Source: Hydrogenophaga taeniospiralis
Lineage (GTDB): Bacteria > Pseudomonadota > Gammaproteobacteria > Burkholderiales > Burkholderiaceae_C
Assembly: GCF_020510445.1 (NCBI RefSeq)
Contig: NZ_JAHBAG010000001.1
Span: 2,890,501-2,954,500 of the forward strand
Reading direction: 5' to 3'
DNA length: 64,000 nt
The position numbers and the translations under genes are program-made. Positions 47,279-54,867 of the stretch are shown here, one piece after another (position 1 is the stretch's first letter; the number at the start of each line of letters is the position of its first letter). The notes beneath the pieces were generated by a model that saw only the letters and a list, made by a program, of their open reading frames with translations, had not been told where the DNA came from and made no database searches.

Positions 47279-48043
47279 TCATGACGCTGCTGCGTCGTTC
47301 CCTCTCCACCGCTGCACCTGATCGGCCACCCAGCCAGGGTCGTCCAGTGGCAGGTCGTGCCCTGCGGTCGGGTGCATCGCCAGCGGGCAATGCCAGGCGT
47401 GTGCCAGCGCCTGCGAGCAGCGGCTGTCCACCAGGCGGTCGTGCTGGCTGGCCAGCAGCAGCACTTGCGGGATGGGGGCCACCGCGGGCGCGGTGAAGCG
47501 CGCGGCCGCCACCAACTGGCGCAGGGCATTGGCCACGGACACCGGGCGCTGCGTGCGCGCGGCCGCCCAGTCCTGGATCACTGGGTCATGGGCTTGCACG
47601 TGGTTGCTGGTCATGCGCAGGATCGCCTGTTCGGCGTCTTGGGGTGAACCGGGGGCGAGCGCCAGGCGCAGCAGGGTGGTGTGGTTGTGGGGCCGCAGGC
47701 GCTGGTAGAACGGGCTGAAGGGGCGCACGCTGGTGTTGATCAACACGCAGGCGGCCACCTCGGCCGGTGCCACGCGTGCCCATTCGATCGCCACCATGGC
47801 GCCCAGCGACATGGCCAGCAGGTGGACCGGTGTGGCGATGCCTTGGCGGGCGACTTCCGCACGGCACGCGGCCACCATGCCCGCGACCGAGGCCGGACTG
47901 GCTTCGCGGTGGCGCTGGCCGTTGCCGGGCAGGTCCGGGGTGAGGATGCGGGCTGCGGGCATGGCCCGCTGGAACACGGCCGGGAAGCCGCCCCAATGCG
48001 CCGCTTCGCGTGTGAGGCCGCGCAGGAAGATCCAGGTGGTCAT
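47279..48043 (-). CDS. Alpha/beta hydrolase
   Basis: A 254-residue serine hydrolase. The elements are IFLRGLTREAAHWGGF (oxyanion loop), the nucleophile elbow HLLAMSLGAMVAIEW with A-M-S-L-G in place of G-x-S-x-G, acid region LLASQHDRLVDSR and His in TAGHDLPLDDP. The substrate is unknown. ATG 48043 overlaps the preceding peptidase stop by four bases (ATGA), so the two proteins are made together and may act in one pathway. Confidence 0.86.
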   Translation of the reverse strand: MTTWIFLRGLTREAAHWGGFPAVFQRAMPAARILTPDLPGNGQRHREASPASVAGMVAACRAEVARQGIATPVHLLAMSLGAMVAIEWARVAPAEVAACVLINTSVRPFSPFYQRLRPHNHTTLLRLALAPGSPQDAEQAILRMTSNHVQAHDPVIQDWAAARTQRPVSVANALRQLVAAARFTAPAVAPIPQVLLLASQHDRLVDSRCSQALAHAWHCPLAMHPTAGHDLPLDDPGWVADQVQRWRGNDAAAS

Positions 48044-49098
48044 GGGGTGTGCCGTGCGCCGTACCAATGCGCCAGGGCTTCGGCGCGGCGTTGATCGCGG
48101 GTGTCCGCGCCCGGCGTCCAGTGCGCGTGGCTGCAGGCCGCCCGCGTGAGGAAGTCCAGCAGCGAGAGGTGGCGGCGCAGCACGCGCTGCTGGCGGTGGT
48201 CGATCAGGGGGTTGAAGATGCCCTTGCGCGAAAACAGCTGGCGCGGGTTCTTCTTGATCCACAGCCACGAGCCCATTTCCAGCGTGAGCGGCAGAAAGGT
48301 GTGTTCCGGGTGCTCGGCGCGGGCCTGCAGGTAGAGGTGGTCCCAGAGGTCGCCGTGGGCCAGGTACTGCGCGCTCTGGGGTTCGATGATGTAGCGGTGG
48401 TGGCTGTGCGCTTGCAGAAAAATGTCCTTGAGCGCGTGCAGCTCCGCCAGGTGCGGAATCGGCTCGCGCGTGTGGGCAAAGGGGAACCACAGGCGGTCGC
48501 TCACGCCGAAGCCCGAGTGGCAGTCCAGCGCGATGCTGAACGGGCGGGCCAGCAGCTCGTTCTGAACCACGTCGCACAGCGCCTGGCTCTCCGCTTCCAT
48601 CGGCTCACCGGGTCGCCCGCGGTACCAGGGCAGGCCCGCGCTCAGGCGCTGCCCCCCGAGCAGGTAGGGCACCTTCTCCCGCGCTTCCACCGGGGCGTTG
48701 CGCATCAGGTCCACGCCGCGCGGGTTGGCCCGCGTGGCCGACCACATCCCGCCGGGGTTGACGATGGGCATGAAGACCAGCCGGACCTGCTCCAGCAGCC
48801 GTGTCAGGGTCTGGTCCCAGCGCAGCCGCATGACGACGTGCTGCAGGAACGCGATCACCACCTGTGCGCCGATCCGCTCGAGGCCGTGCACCCCGCCAAA
48901 GAACCCGACCGCAGGGGCCTGCGGGTCGGCGGTGCCCAGGGTGATCGCGTGGACGGGAAAGCGGTGACCCGCCGCCACCGACACCTCGCACACCACCCGC
49001 GCCTGCAGATGGGGCGCACCCTGCCCGACGATCTTCTCCAGCGCCATCAGTTCGGGCAGAGCGCCGTGGGGTATGGTGTTGAAAGAGGTGGTTTTCAC
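48040..49098 (-). CDS. M14 family zinc carboxypeptidase/deacylase
   Basis: A 352-residue protein of the M14 fold (succinylglutamate desuccinylase/AstE-AspA-like or carboxypeptidase). The zinc ligands His and Glu are in FFGGVHGLERIG, with a third His in LDCHSGFGVSD; LPLTLEMGSWLW supplies the late Glu. No signal peptide is present, so it is cytoplasmic. It would remove a C-terminal residue or an acyl group from a small peptide-like compound. It starts with GTG and is coupled to the downstream hydrolase. Confidence 0.86.
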   Translation of the reverse strand: MKTTSFNTIPHGALPELMALEKIVGQGAPHLQARVVCEVSVAAGHRFPVHAITLGTADPQAPAVGFFGGVHGLERIGAQVVIAFLQHVVMRLRWDQTLTRLLEQVRLVFMPIVNPGGMWSATRANPRGVDLMRNAPVEAREKVPYLLGGQRLSAGLPWYRGRPGEPMEAESQALCDVVQNELLARPFSIALDCHSGFGVSDRLWFPFAHTREPIPHLAELHALKDIFLQAHSHHRYIIEPQSAQYLAHGDLWDHLYLQARAEHPEHTFLPLTLEMGSWLWIKKNPRQLFSRKGIFNPLIDHRQQRVLRRHLSLLDFLTRAACSHAHWTPGADTRDQRRAEALAHWYGARHTP

Positions 49099-49289
49099 AT
49101 GGGTGTTCAGGGCGTGCCGCGCGCTGACGCGAAACGGTCACACGGACGGCTTATCTTGACAGGCATCCTGGCTTGACGAGGGGTTTTTCATGGTCTGGAA
49201 ACTGCTCGGTCTTCAGCGACTGCTCGATCAACTGTTTGACGAGGGCTGGCACGCCTTCGGCCTGTTCGGCATGGAAGGGTTCTCCTGTG

Positions 49290-49469
49290 ATGAATGCGTG
49301 GTCACCCCGGAAGACTGAGGCACAGCGTTTCGTGCTGTCGTTCTGCATGATCGCCTGCGGCGTGGCCTGGGGGCTGGTGGAGTTGTTCGCGCTGCACCGT
49401 TCGCGCTACCGGGCCTGGCGCGCGGGCCTGGGCCCGCCCTATGAACAAGGGCCCGGCCCCGCGCCCTGA
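49290..49469 (+). CDS. Possible 59-residue membrane protein
   Basis: The frame encodes MNAWSPRKTEAQ, one hydrophobic helix (RFVLSFCMIACGVAWGLVEL) and a basic Pro/Gly-rich tail. An AAGGG lies ten bases before the ATG. A hairpin (49474-49491) follows the stop. A 42-codon frame at 49190-49318 overlaps its start and could be a small upstream gene. I do not recognise either. Confidence 0.5.
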   Translation: MNAWSPRKTEAQRFVLSFCMIACGVAWGLVELFALHRSRYRAWRAGLGPPYEQGPGPAP

Positions 49470-49473
49470 GGCG

Positions 49474-49491
49474 CGAGGGGCGGGCCCCTCG
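49474..49491. terminator. Strong hairpin between convergent transcripts
   Basis: CGAGGGGC-GG-GCCCCTCG, eight-base perfect arms, between the small membrane protein frame and the end of phoX. No U-tract is present. Confidence 0.45.
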
Positions 49492-49499
49492 GGGAAACA

Positions 49500-51668
49500 T
49501 CAGCTGCCGATCAGGCCGCCGTCGTTCTTGGTGATGGCGATGGTGGCCGAGCGCGGGCGCTTGCCGGCGCCGTAGCCGGCGTTGGCGGGCCACTGGCTCT
49601 GGTACTTGGCCGGGTCGTTCACGTCGGCCATCTTGGTGCTTTCGCCCGGGTGCTGGATGTTGATGAACACCGCGCGGCCATCGGGCGTTTCGCACCAGCC
49701 GGTGATCTCGCAGCCCTTGGGGCCGACCAGGAAGCGTGCCAGCGTGGTGGGCGTGGGGGTCTTGCCCACGTAGGTGGTGACGTCCTTGTCGCCGTGCTTG
49801 ACCGTGCGCGCGCCGCCGTCGCCCACCTTGCCGGGGATGGCCGCGAGCATCATGCAGTTGGTCTTGTCGGTGTAGGCGCCGTCGTCGGTCTGGATCCAGC
49901 AGATGCCGGTGGCCGGGCTGAACACCAGGCCGTCGGGCGAGGACATGTCGTTCTCGTCGGTCAGGCTGGAGAGGTTCACGCTGGACTTGTCCGCGTCGGC
50001 CTCGGCGCCGAACACGTAGATGTCCCACTTGAAGGCCGAGCCAGCGGACGAGGCGTCGGCCAGGCGCACGATGTGGCCGTGCACGTTGCCCTTCTGCTCC
50101 TTGCTGCCCTTCATGTCCTTGTAGGAACGCGGGTTCACCGCGTTGGTGCCTTCGGGGCTGCGGTTGCTGTTGTTGGTGAGGGTGAAATAGACCTCGCCGG
50201 TGCGCGGGTGCACGCCGTTCCATTCCGGGCGGTCCATCTTGGTCGCGCCCACGGCGTCGGCCGCCAGGCGGGTGAAGACGGCCACGTCGGCGTCGGACTT
50301 GAACTCGAAGTAGGAGCTGCCGGCGATCACCGGGTTGTTCATCGAGAGTTCCAGCCACTCGCCGCTGCCGTCGCCCTTGAAGCGTGCGGCAAACAGCGTG
50401 CCCTTGTCGAGGTACTTGTCGCCGGCGGCCAGGCGGTTGGCCGGGCTGGCGTCCTTCGGATCCCACTTGGCGTCGGACACGAACTTGTAGATGTATTCAC
50501 CGCGTGCGTCGTCGCCCATGTAGGCCACGATCGGCTGGCCGGCCACCGGCTTGGCGAAGGCCACGCTCTCGTGGGCGAAACGGCCCAGGCCGGTGCGCTT
50601 GCGCATGGGGGCCTGGGTGTCGTAGGCGTCCATCTCGACCACATAGCCGAAGGTGTTCATCTCGTTGCGGTAGTCGGCTTTGGCGCTGGCGGCCAGGGCG
50701 CTGTTGTTCCAGCGCACGAAGCGGTCATCGCTGCCGGCACTTTCCCAGCCGTGGCGGCTGGCTTCGCCAGCCTTGCGGCCGTAGCGCTTGAGCGCCTGGA
50801 CCTGCTTGTCCTTCTTGCGGGCGTCGTCGTCTTTCGCGTCGCGGAAGAAATAGCCGTACCAGTTTTCTTCACCCGAAACAAAGGTACCCCAGGGCGTCTT
50901 GCCGGTGCCGCAGTTGTTGAGCGTGCCGCGGCACTGGGTGGCGTCGGCGCTGTATTTCGTGACCAGGTGCTCGCTGCCGCGCGCCGGGCCGTGGATGGCG
51001 CCCGGCGTCATGGTGGTGACACGGCGGTTGAAGGCCGAGCCCGGCTGGTAGGCCCAGCGCTTGCCGTCGGCCCGCACTTCGACGAACGACAAGCCGTGGA
51101 TGGCCAGTTCCTTGTCCACCTCGGCGGCGGGGCGGGGCAGGGTGGCGGTGCCGCCGTTGGCGTGGATGAAGAAGGACGACAGCTTTTCGTCGGTGGTGGC
51201 CTCGTGGTTCATGGCCAGGAGGCCACGGCTGTTGAAGCTGTTCGAAGGCTTGCCAGAAGCGTCCAGGCTGAACCACTCCATCCCGTCGTGGTGGTCGCCG
51301 GCGCGGTGCTCGAAGTCGGCGTCGGTGCCGTCGTTCTTGAAGGCGGGGGTGCTGGCGGTGAGCGGGTCGCCCAGCGCGTAGACGACCTGGGCGGTATAGC
51401 CCTCGGGCACGATGACCGCGTCGGCCAGGCTCTTGGCCACGGGCTTGAAGCCCAGGCGGTCCACCGAGGTGGCGCTGCTGCCGGTGGTGGCGCAGCCGGT
51501 CATGGCGGTCGCACCCAGAGCCACGCCGGCCAGGCCTGCGCCCTTGAACAGGCTGCGGCGGCTCAGGCGGGTGTCGAGCACCTGCTCGAAGTGCGGGTTG
51601 GACGAGGTGTTGGAGTCCTCTTCGTTGAAGTCCGTTTGCGTGTTGTTGTGTGGGGTGTGTTCGCGCAT
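49500..51668 (-). CDS. phoX: PhoX family alkaline phosphatase (DUF839)
   Basis: A 722-residue periplasmic phosphatase that releases phosphate from organic esters with Ca and Fe cofactors. A long N-terminal region carries a Tat signal (LSRRSLFKGAGLAGVALGAT, ending near a Cys). The body shows the PhoX segments WGTFVSGEENWYGYF, DDRFVRWNNSALAAS and SSPDGLVFSPATGICWIQTD. ATG 51668 has a GAGG site close by. A Pho box with three repeats at 51715-51743 indicates PhoB control under phosphate limitation. Confidence 0.93.
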   Translation of the reverse strand: MREHTPHNNTQTDFNEEDSNTSSNPHFEQVLDTRLSRRSLFKGAGLAGVALGATAMTGCATTGSSATSVDRLGFKPVAKSLADAVIVPEGYTAQVVYALGDPLTASTPAFKNDGTDADFEHRAGDHHDGMEWFSLDASGKPSNSFNSRGLLAMNHEATTDEKLSSFFIHANGGTATLPRPAAEVDKELAIHGLSFVEVRADGKRWAYQPGSAFNRRVTTMTPGAIHGPARGSEHLVTKYSADATQCRGTLNNCGTGKTPWGTFVSGEENWYGYFFRDAKDDDARKKDKQVQALKRYGRKAGEASRHGWESAGSDDRFVRWNNSALAASAKADYRNEMNTFGYVVEMDAYDTQAPMRKRTGLGRFAHESVAFAKPVAGQPIVAYMGDDARGEYIYKFVSDAKWDPKDASPANRLAAGDKYLDKGTLFAARFKGDGSGEWLELSMNNPVIAGSSYFEFKSDADVAVFTRLAADAVGATKMDRPEWNGVHPRTGEVYFTLTNNSNRSPEGTNAVNPRSYKDMKGSKEQKGNVHGHIVRLADASSAGSAFKWDIYVFGAEADADKSSVNLSSLTDENDMSSPDGLVFSPATGICWIQTDDGAYTDKTNCMMLAAIPGKVGDGGARTVKHGDKDVTTYVGKTPTPTTLARFLVGPKGCEITGWCETPDGRAVFINIQHPGESTKMADVNDPAKYQSQWPANAGYGAGKRPRSATIAITKNDGGLIGS

Positions 51669-51714
51669 GCTTGCCTCAGGGCGTGGTTGAAAAACGCCAT
51701 GTTGGAGAGCTTGC

Positions 51715-51743
51715 GTGACACAGGTGTGATGACTGTGTGACGG
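51715..51743 (-). promoter_or_regulatory. Three-repeat Pho box before phoX
   Basis: On the minus strand three seven-base units, CCGTCAC, TCATCAC and GTGTCAC, are spaced exactly 11 bp apart, matching the CTGTCAy direct-repeat pattern of PhoB sites. The box ends 46 bp before the phoX ATG; a CAACAT about 11 bp beyond could serve as -10. The 164-bp gap holds nothing else. Confidence 0.8.
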
Positions 51744-51832
51744 TTTGAAGACGGCGCCACAGATCAGCGCATTTCCTGCACCCGTGGCCCGGCGACCGCG
51801 GCCCTGTGCCGAGCCCGGGCGGGGGTCTGCCT

Positions 51833-52582
51833 TTACCTGGGCATGGCCGGGTGGTCCTGCGGCGGGCGCTGTTCCATGTAGCCCATGCCGTCTTTCACGC
51901 CCTTCTTGCCTTCGATCTGCCAGGCGGTCTGCTGGCCCACCAACTGGGCCAGAAACTCGACTTCTTCGTCGGTGTGGTTGATGGCGTTCGCGGGCGTGAG
52001 GAAGCGGCCGTTCTTCGGCTCGACCTCGCCCCAGAACGACTGGTGGTAGCTCGCCTGCGAGAGTGCGCTTTGGCCGCGGGCGTTCATCTCCACCGTGCCG
52101 TAGCAGTTGCAGAAATAGCTGCGCTGGTCGGGAAAGACCTCGGCGTACACCCCGGTGCCCCGGATGCCAGCGGTGAGCGTGGGCATGACGATGGCGCGGC
52201 GCGGGCCGCGTCCGAACGCGCTGACCACCGCGCCGGTGAGCAGGCGCAGCAGGCTCACGGTGTTCAGCGTGCTGCCGCGCTGGACCGACATGCGCGTGTT
52301 CTGCCGCACATGAAACGCGGCGTTGCCGATCACGAACACCAGCCGCGAGGCCGGGCCGGTGACGATGTCGTCGCCGGTCTGGATGGTTTGCTGCTGCACC
52401 ATGCGCCGGCCGTTGAGCAGCACGTCGCCCACGAACTCCACCACGTTGCTGCGCTGCTGGGCCATCGCCCCGGGCAGGCCGCCCAGGGCCACCCACGCGG
52501 CGGCGGCCTTGAGGGTGTCGCGCCGCTGCGTCCACAGCACTTCGGATTCCAGGCGGCCAGACAGGCTGTGGGGGTGGGTCAT
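51833..52582 (-). CDS. FecR-domain protein with Tat-like signal
   Basis: A 249-residue exported protein with a twin-arginine signal (QRRDTLKAAAAWVALGG, cut near AMA) and a FecR domain (residues about 45-150, with VGDVLLNGRRMVQQQTIQTG). It has no anti-sigma transmembrane helix and no sigma factor gene nearby. It is therefore probably one of the structural FecR-like proteins rather than an iron sensor. Two Cys in YFCNCYGTVEM could bind metal or form a disulfide. It overlaps the membrane-protein gene by four bases. Confidence 0.8.
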   Translation of the reverse strand: MTHPHSLSGRLESEVLWTQRRDTLKAAAAWVALGGLPGAMAQQRSNVVEFVGDVLLNGRRMVQQQTIQTGDDIVTGPASRLVFVIGNAAFHVRQNTRMSVQRGSTLNTVSLLRLLTGAVVSAFGRGPRRAIVMPTLTAGIRGTGVYAEVFPDQRSYFCNCYGTVEMNARGQSALSQASYHQSFWGEVEPKNGRFLTPANAINHTDEEVEFLAQLVGQQTAWQIEGKKGVKDGMGYMEQRPPQDHPAMPR

Positions 52583-53394
52583 GCGTCGTCTCCGGTGGCG
52601 GGGTTGGGTGGGGCCAGGGCTTCGTCGTCGTCCGCGAGGAAGCTGTCGCGGAAGGTGAAATAGATCGAGGCGTGGAACATCGAGGCCATGAACAGCACCG
52701 AGGGGTAGAGGATGATGCTCATCGCCTGGGTGCCGCCGAGCATGGCGCCCAGCAGGCTGATCACCAGCCCCATCAGCATGAACACGCCCACCCAGCTCAG
52801 GCCGTAGACCAGCATGGCGCCCTTGTTGGCCCAGCACGCGGCGGCGCTGAAGAACAGGCTCTTGACCGGGCTCACGCCGTGCCAGTGCACCAGCGCCGGC
52901 GCATGCCAGAAGGCCATCATCACCGGCACGTAGACCACCATTGCCAGCCACAGGCCGCCGCTGAACAGGGTCGAGCGCACCATCTCGGGCGTGACCTCGG
53001 CCTCGTTGAGCGCCACCTCGGCGCCGCCGCCCGCCCCGCCCAGCAGGGCCGCCGCACCCAGCACCAGCATCAGCGCGCCGGCGTACATGGCGCCGAGCAC
53101 CAGCGTGTGCTGGGCGCGCACCGGGCCCGAGCGAAACGCGGTGATCAGCGTGGTGGGCATGGGAAAGCGGCCCTCATGGGCTTCGCGGCTGGCCGCCATC
53201 AGCCCCAGCGTGGCCGCGGGCACCAGCAGCAGCGAAATGGCCGAGCCGATCACCGGCACCAGCGAAACCACCGACACCACGGCCATGAACATGAAAAACA
53301 GGCCCGAGAGGGCCAGGGGCTGGCGAAAGAAGGTTTTCACCCCCAGTTTCACCCATGTGATGCCGGTGAGGGCGGGGACGAGGTGGAGTTTCAT
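52579..53394 (-). CDS. BPSS1780-type multipass membrane protein
   Basis: A 271-residue integral membrane protein with about six helices (for example LSGLFFMFMAVVSVVSLVPV and LVLGAMYAGALMLVLGAAAL). It resembles the BPSS1780 family of beta-proteobacteria, whose function is not known. It lies between thrB and the FecR-domain gene, 17 bp behind thrB and overlapping the next gene by four bases, so all three form an operon. Nothing in it suggests transport of a known substrate. Confidence 0.85.
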   Translation of the reverse strand: MKLHLVPALTGITWVKLGVKTFFRQPLALSGLFFMFMAVVSVVSLVPVIGSAISLLLVPAATLGLMAASREAHEGRFPMPTTLITAFRSGPVRAQHTLVLGAMYAGALMLVLGAAALLGGAGGGAEVALNEAEVTPEMVRSTLFSGGLWLAMVVYVPVMMAFWHAPALVHWHGVSPVKSLFFSAAACWANKGAMLVYGLSWVGVFMLMGLVISLLGAMLGGTQAMSIILYPSVLFMASMFHASIYFTFRDSFLADDDEALAPPNPATGDDA

Positions 53395-53411
53395 GCAGGG
53401 GTTGGGTGGGG

Positions 53412-54422
53412 TCAGGCGGCCACGCAGGCGTCTTCAAGCAGCGAGGCCGACAGGGCCTGGGCGTGTCGCACCCGCTCGCGCAGCACGCGCTCGAAATGGG
53501 TCGGGTCGTGCGGTTTCAGCATGCTCGCGTCGCGGGGCAGGTGCCAGTCCCACAGGCGCGAAAGCCAGAAACGCAGGGCGCCCGCGCGCAGCATGGCCGG
53601 CAGCAGTTGGCGCTCGGCCATGCTCAGGGGCCGCACCGCCTGGTAGGCCGCGATCATGGCCCGGGCGCGCGCCGCGTCGTGCTGGCCATCGCGCTCGTCC
53701 GCCGCATGCTGGATGCACCAGTCGTTCAGGCAGACCGCCAGATCGAACAGGAAGCTGTCGTTGCCGGCGAAATAGAAGTCGAAGAAGCCGGTGAGCTCGC
53801 CGTCGTGAAACATCACGTTGTCGCGGAACAGGTCGGCGTGCACCGGGCCACGCGGCAGGGCCGTGTAGGCCGAGCCCGCGGCCACGTGGTTCTGGTAGGC
53901 CAGCTCGGTGCGGATCAGCACGCTCTGGCTCTCGCTCAGGTGCGGCAGCACCACCGGCACCGTCTCGTTCCACCAGGGCAGGCCGCGCAGGTTGGGCTGG
54001 CTCATGCCGAAGCCGCGCCCGGCCAGGTGCATGCGCGCGAGCATGTCGCCCACGGCGCGGCAATGCGCCTCGGTGGGTGCGAGCTCGCTGTGGCCCCGCA
54101 GCTTGTTCACCACGGCGGCGGGTTTGCCCTGCACGCTGTGCAGAATTTCGCCGCGCTCGTCGGCCGCGGGCTCGGGCACCGGAATGCCCTGGCCCGCCAG
54201 GTGCTTCATGAGGTGCAGGTAGTAGGGCAACTGCTCGAAACTCAGGCGCTCGAACACGGTCAGCACGTACTCGTGCGCCACGCCGTCGCGCACCGTGGTG
54301 GCGAAATAGTTGGTGTTTTCAATGCCCCCCTGGATGCCACGCAGCTCGGTGAGATCACCCAGGCTCAGGCGGTGCAGCAGGGCGGCGGCTTCGCCAAACG
54401 CGACTTCGGTGTAAACGGCCAT
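53412..54422 (-). CDS. thrB: Homoserine kinase
   Basis: A 336-residue kinase of the choline/aminoglycoside phosphotransferase fold (ThrB II type), which phosphorylates L-homoserine for threonine synthesis. It starts MAVYTEVAFGEAAALLHRLS, has GIQGGIENTNYFATT as nucleotide loop, PRGPVHADLFRDNVMF as catalytic loop and LTGFFDFYFAGNDSFLFDLA as metal-binding motif. The remaining threonine genes are not in the window. It is downstream of the DUF2782-like gene (17 bp) and probably in one operon with it. Confidence 0.94.
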   Translation of the reverse strand: MAVYTEVAFGEAAALLHRLSLGDLTELRGIQGGIENTNYFATTVRDGVAHEYVLTVFERLSFEQLPYYLHLMKHLAGQGIPVPEPAADERGEILHSVQGKPAAVVNKLRGHSELAPTEAHCRAVGDMLARMHLAGRGFGMSQPNLRGLPWWNETVPVVLPHLSESQSVLIRTELAYQNHVAAGSAYTALPRGPVHADLFRDNVMFHDGELTGFFDFYFAGNDSFLFDLAVCLNDWCIQHAADERDGQHDAARARAMIAAYQAVRPLSMAERQLLPAMLRAGALRFWLSRLWDWHLPRDASMLKPHDPTHFERVLRERVRHAQALSASLLEDACVAA

Positions 54423-54439
54423 GAAGGTGCGGCGGGCGA

Positions 54440-54787
54440 TCAGAAGTTCAGGATGCGCCAGCGGCTGCGGCCGGACGCACCCGTGGTCTTGTTGGCACCT
54501 TCACCGAGGTCCGCGGCGCCCTGGGCGGGCACGATTTCGTAGGCGGGCGCGCCGTTCTTGGGCTGCACGGCGATGTGGCGGGTCTGGCCGCCCACGCGCA
54601 ACTCGTCGATGCGGGAGTGGTCGTCTTCGTGGGTGATGCGCTCGATGCGCTCACTGAAAGCCGGCGCCGGGGCCTCGGCGGCGGGCTCGGTGGTGGGTGG
54701 GGGTGTCTGGGCCATCGCCGGCAGGCAAGCCAGGATGGCCAGCGCCAGCAGCGACTGGCGGATGAGGGGGGTAGGGTGTTGGCACAT
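54440..54787 (-). CDS. DUF2782-like exported protein
   Basis: A 115-residue protein with signal peptide (IRQSLLALAILACLPAMAQ), a Pro/Ala-rich spacer, then the DUF2782-type core IERITHEDDHSRIDELRVGG and C-terminal RSRWRILNF. It is periplasmic by prediction and of unknown function. It is divergent from polA with only 80 bp between them, and leads into thrB. Confidence 0.8.
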   Translation of the reverse strand: MCQHPTPLIRQSLLALAILACLPAMAQTPPPTTEPAAEAPAPAFSERIERITHEDDHSRIDELRVGGQTRHIAVQPKNGAPAYEIVPAQGAADLGEGANKTTGASGRSRWRILNF

Positions 54788-54867
54788 GCCCCATTGTAGG
54801 CAGGCATTGCCCCGCCGGCCCCCGCCAGTGGCACGGCCTGACGCACGGATTCCCCCACAATCGCGCC

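Noticed and set aside
49151..49348. A 65-codon minus-strand frame between the M14 peptidase and phoX
   Set aside because: It is opposite the small plus-strand membrane-protein frame, has no ribosome binding site that I can see, and shows no motif. The plus-strand frame, with a clear hydrophobic helix, is preferred, though neither is certain.
51669..52535. Upstream extension of the phoX reading frame to 52535
   Set aside because: The extension overlaps the FecR-domain gene in another frame, contains no domain, and would bypass the Pho box, Tat signal and ribosome binding site that mark the start at 51668.
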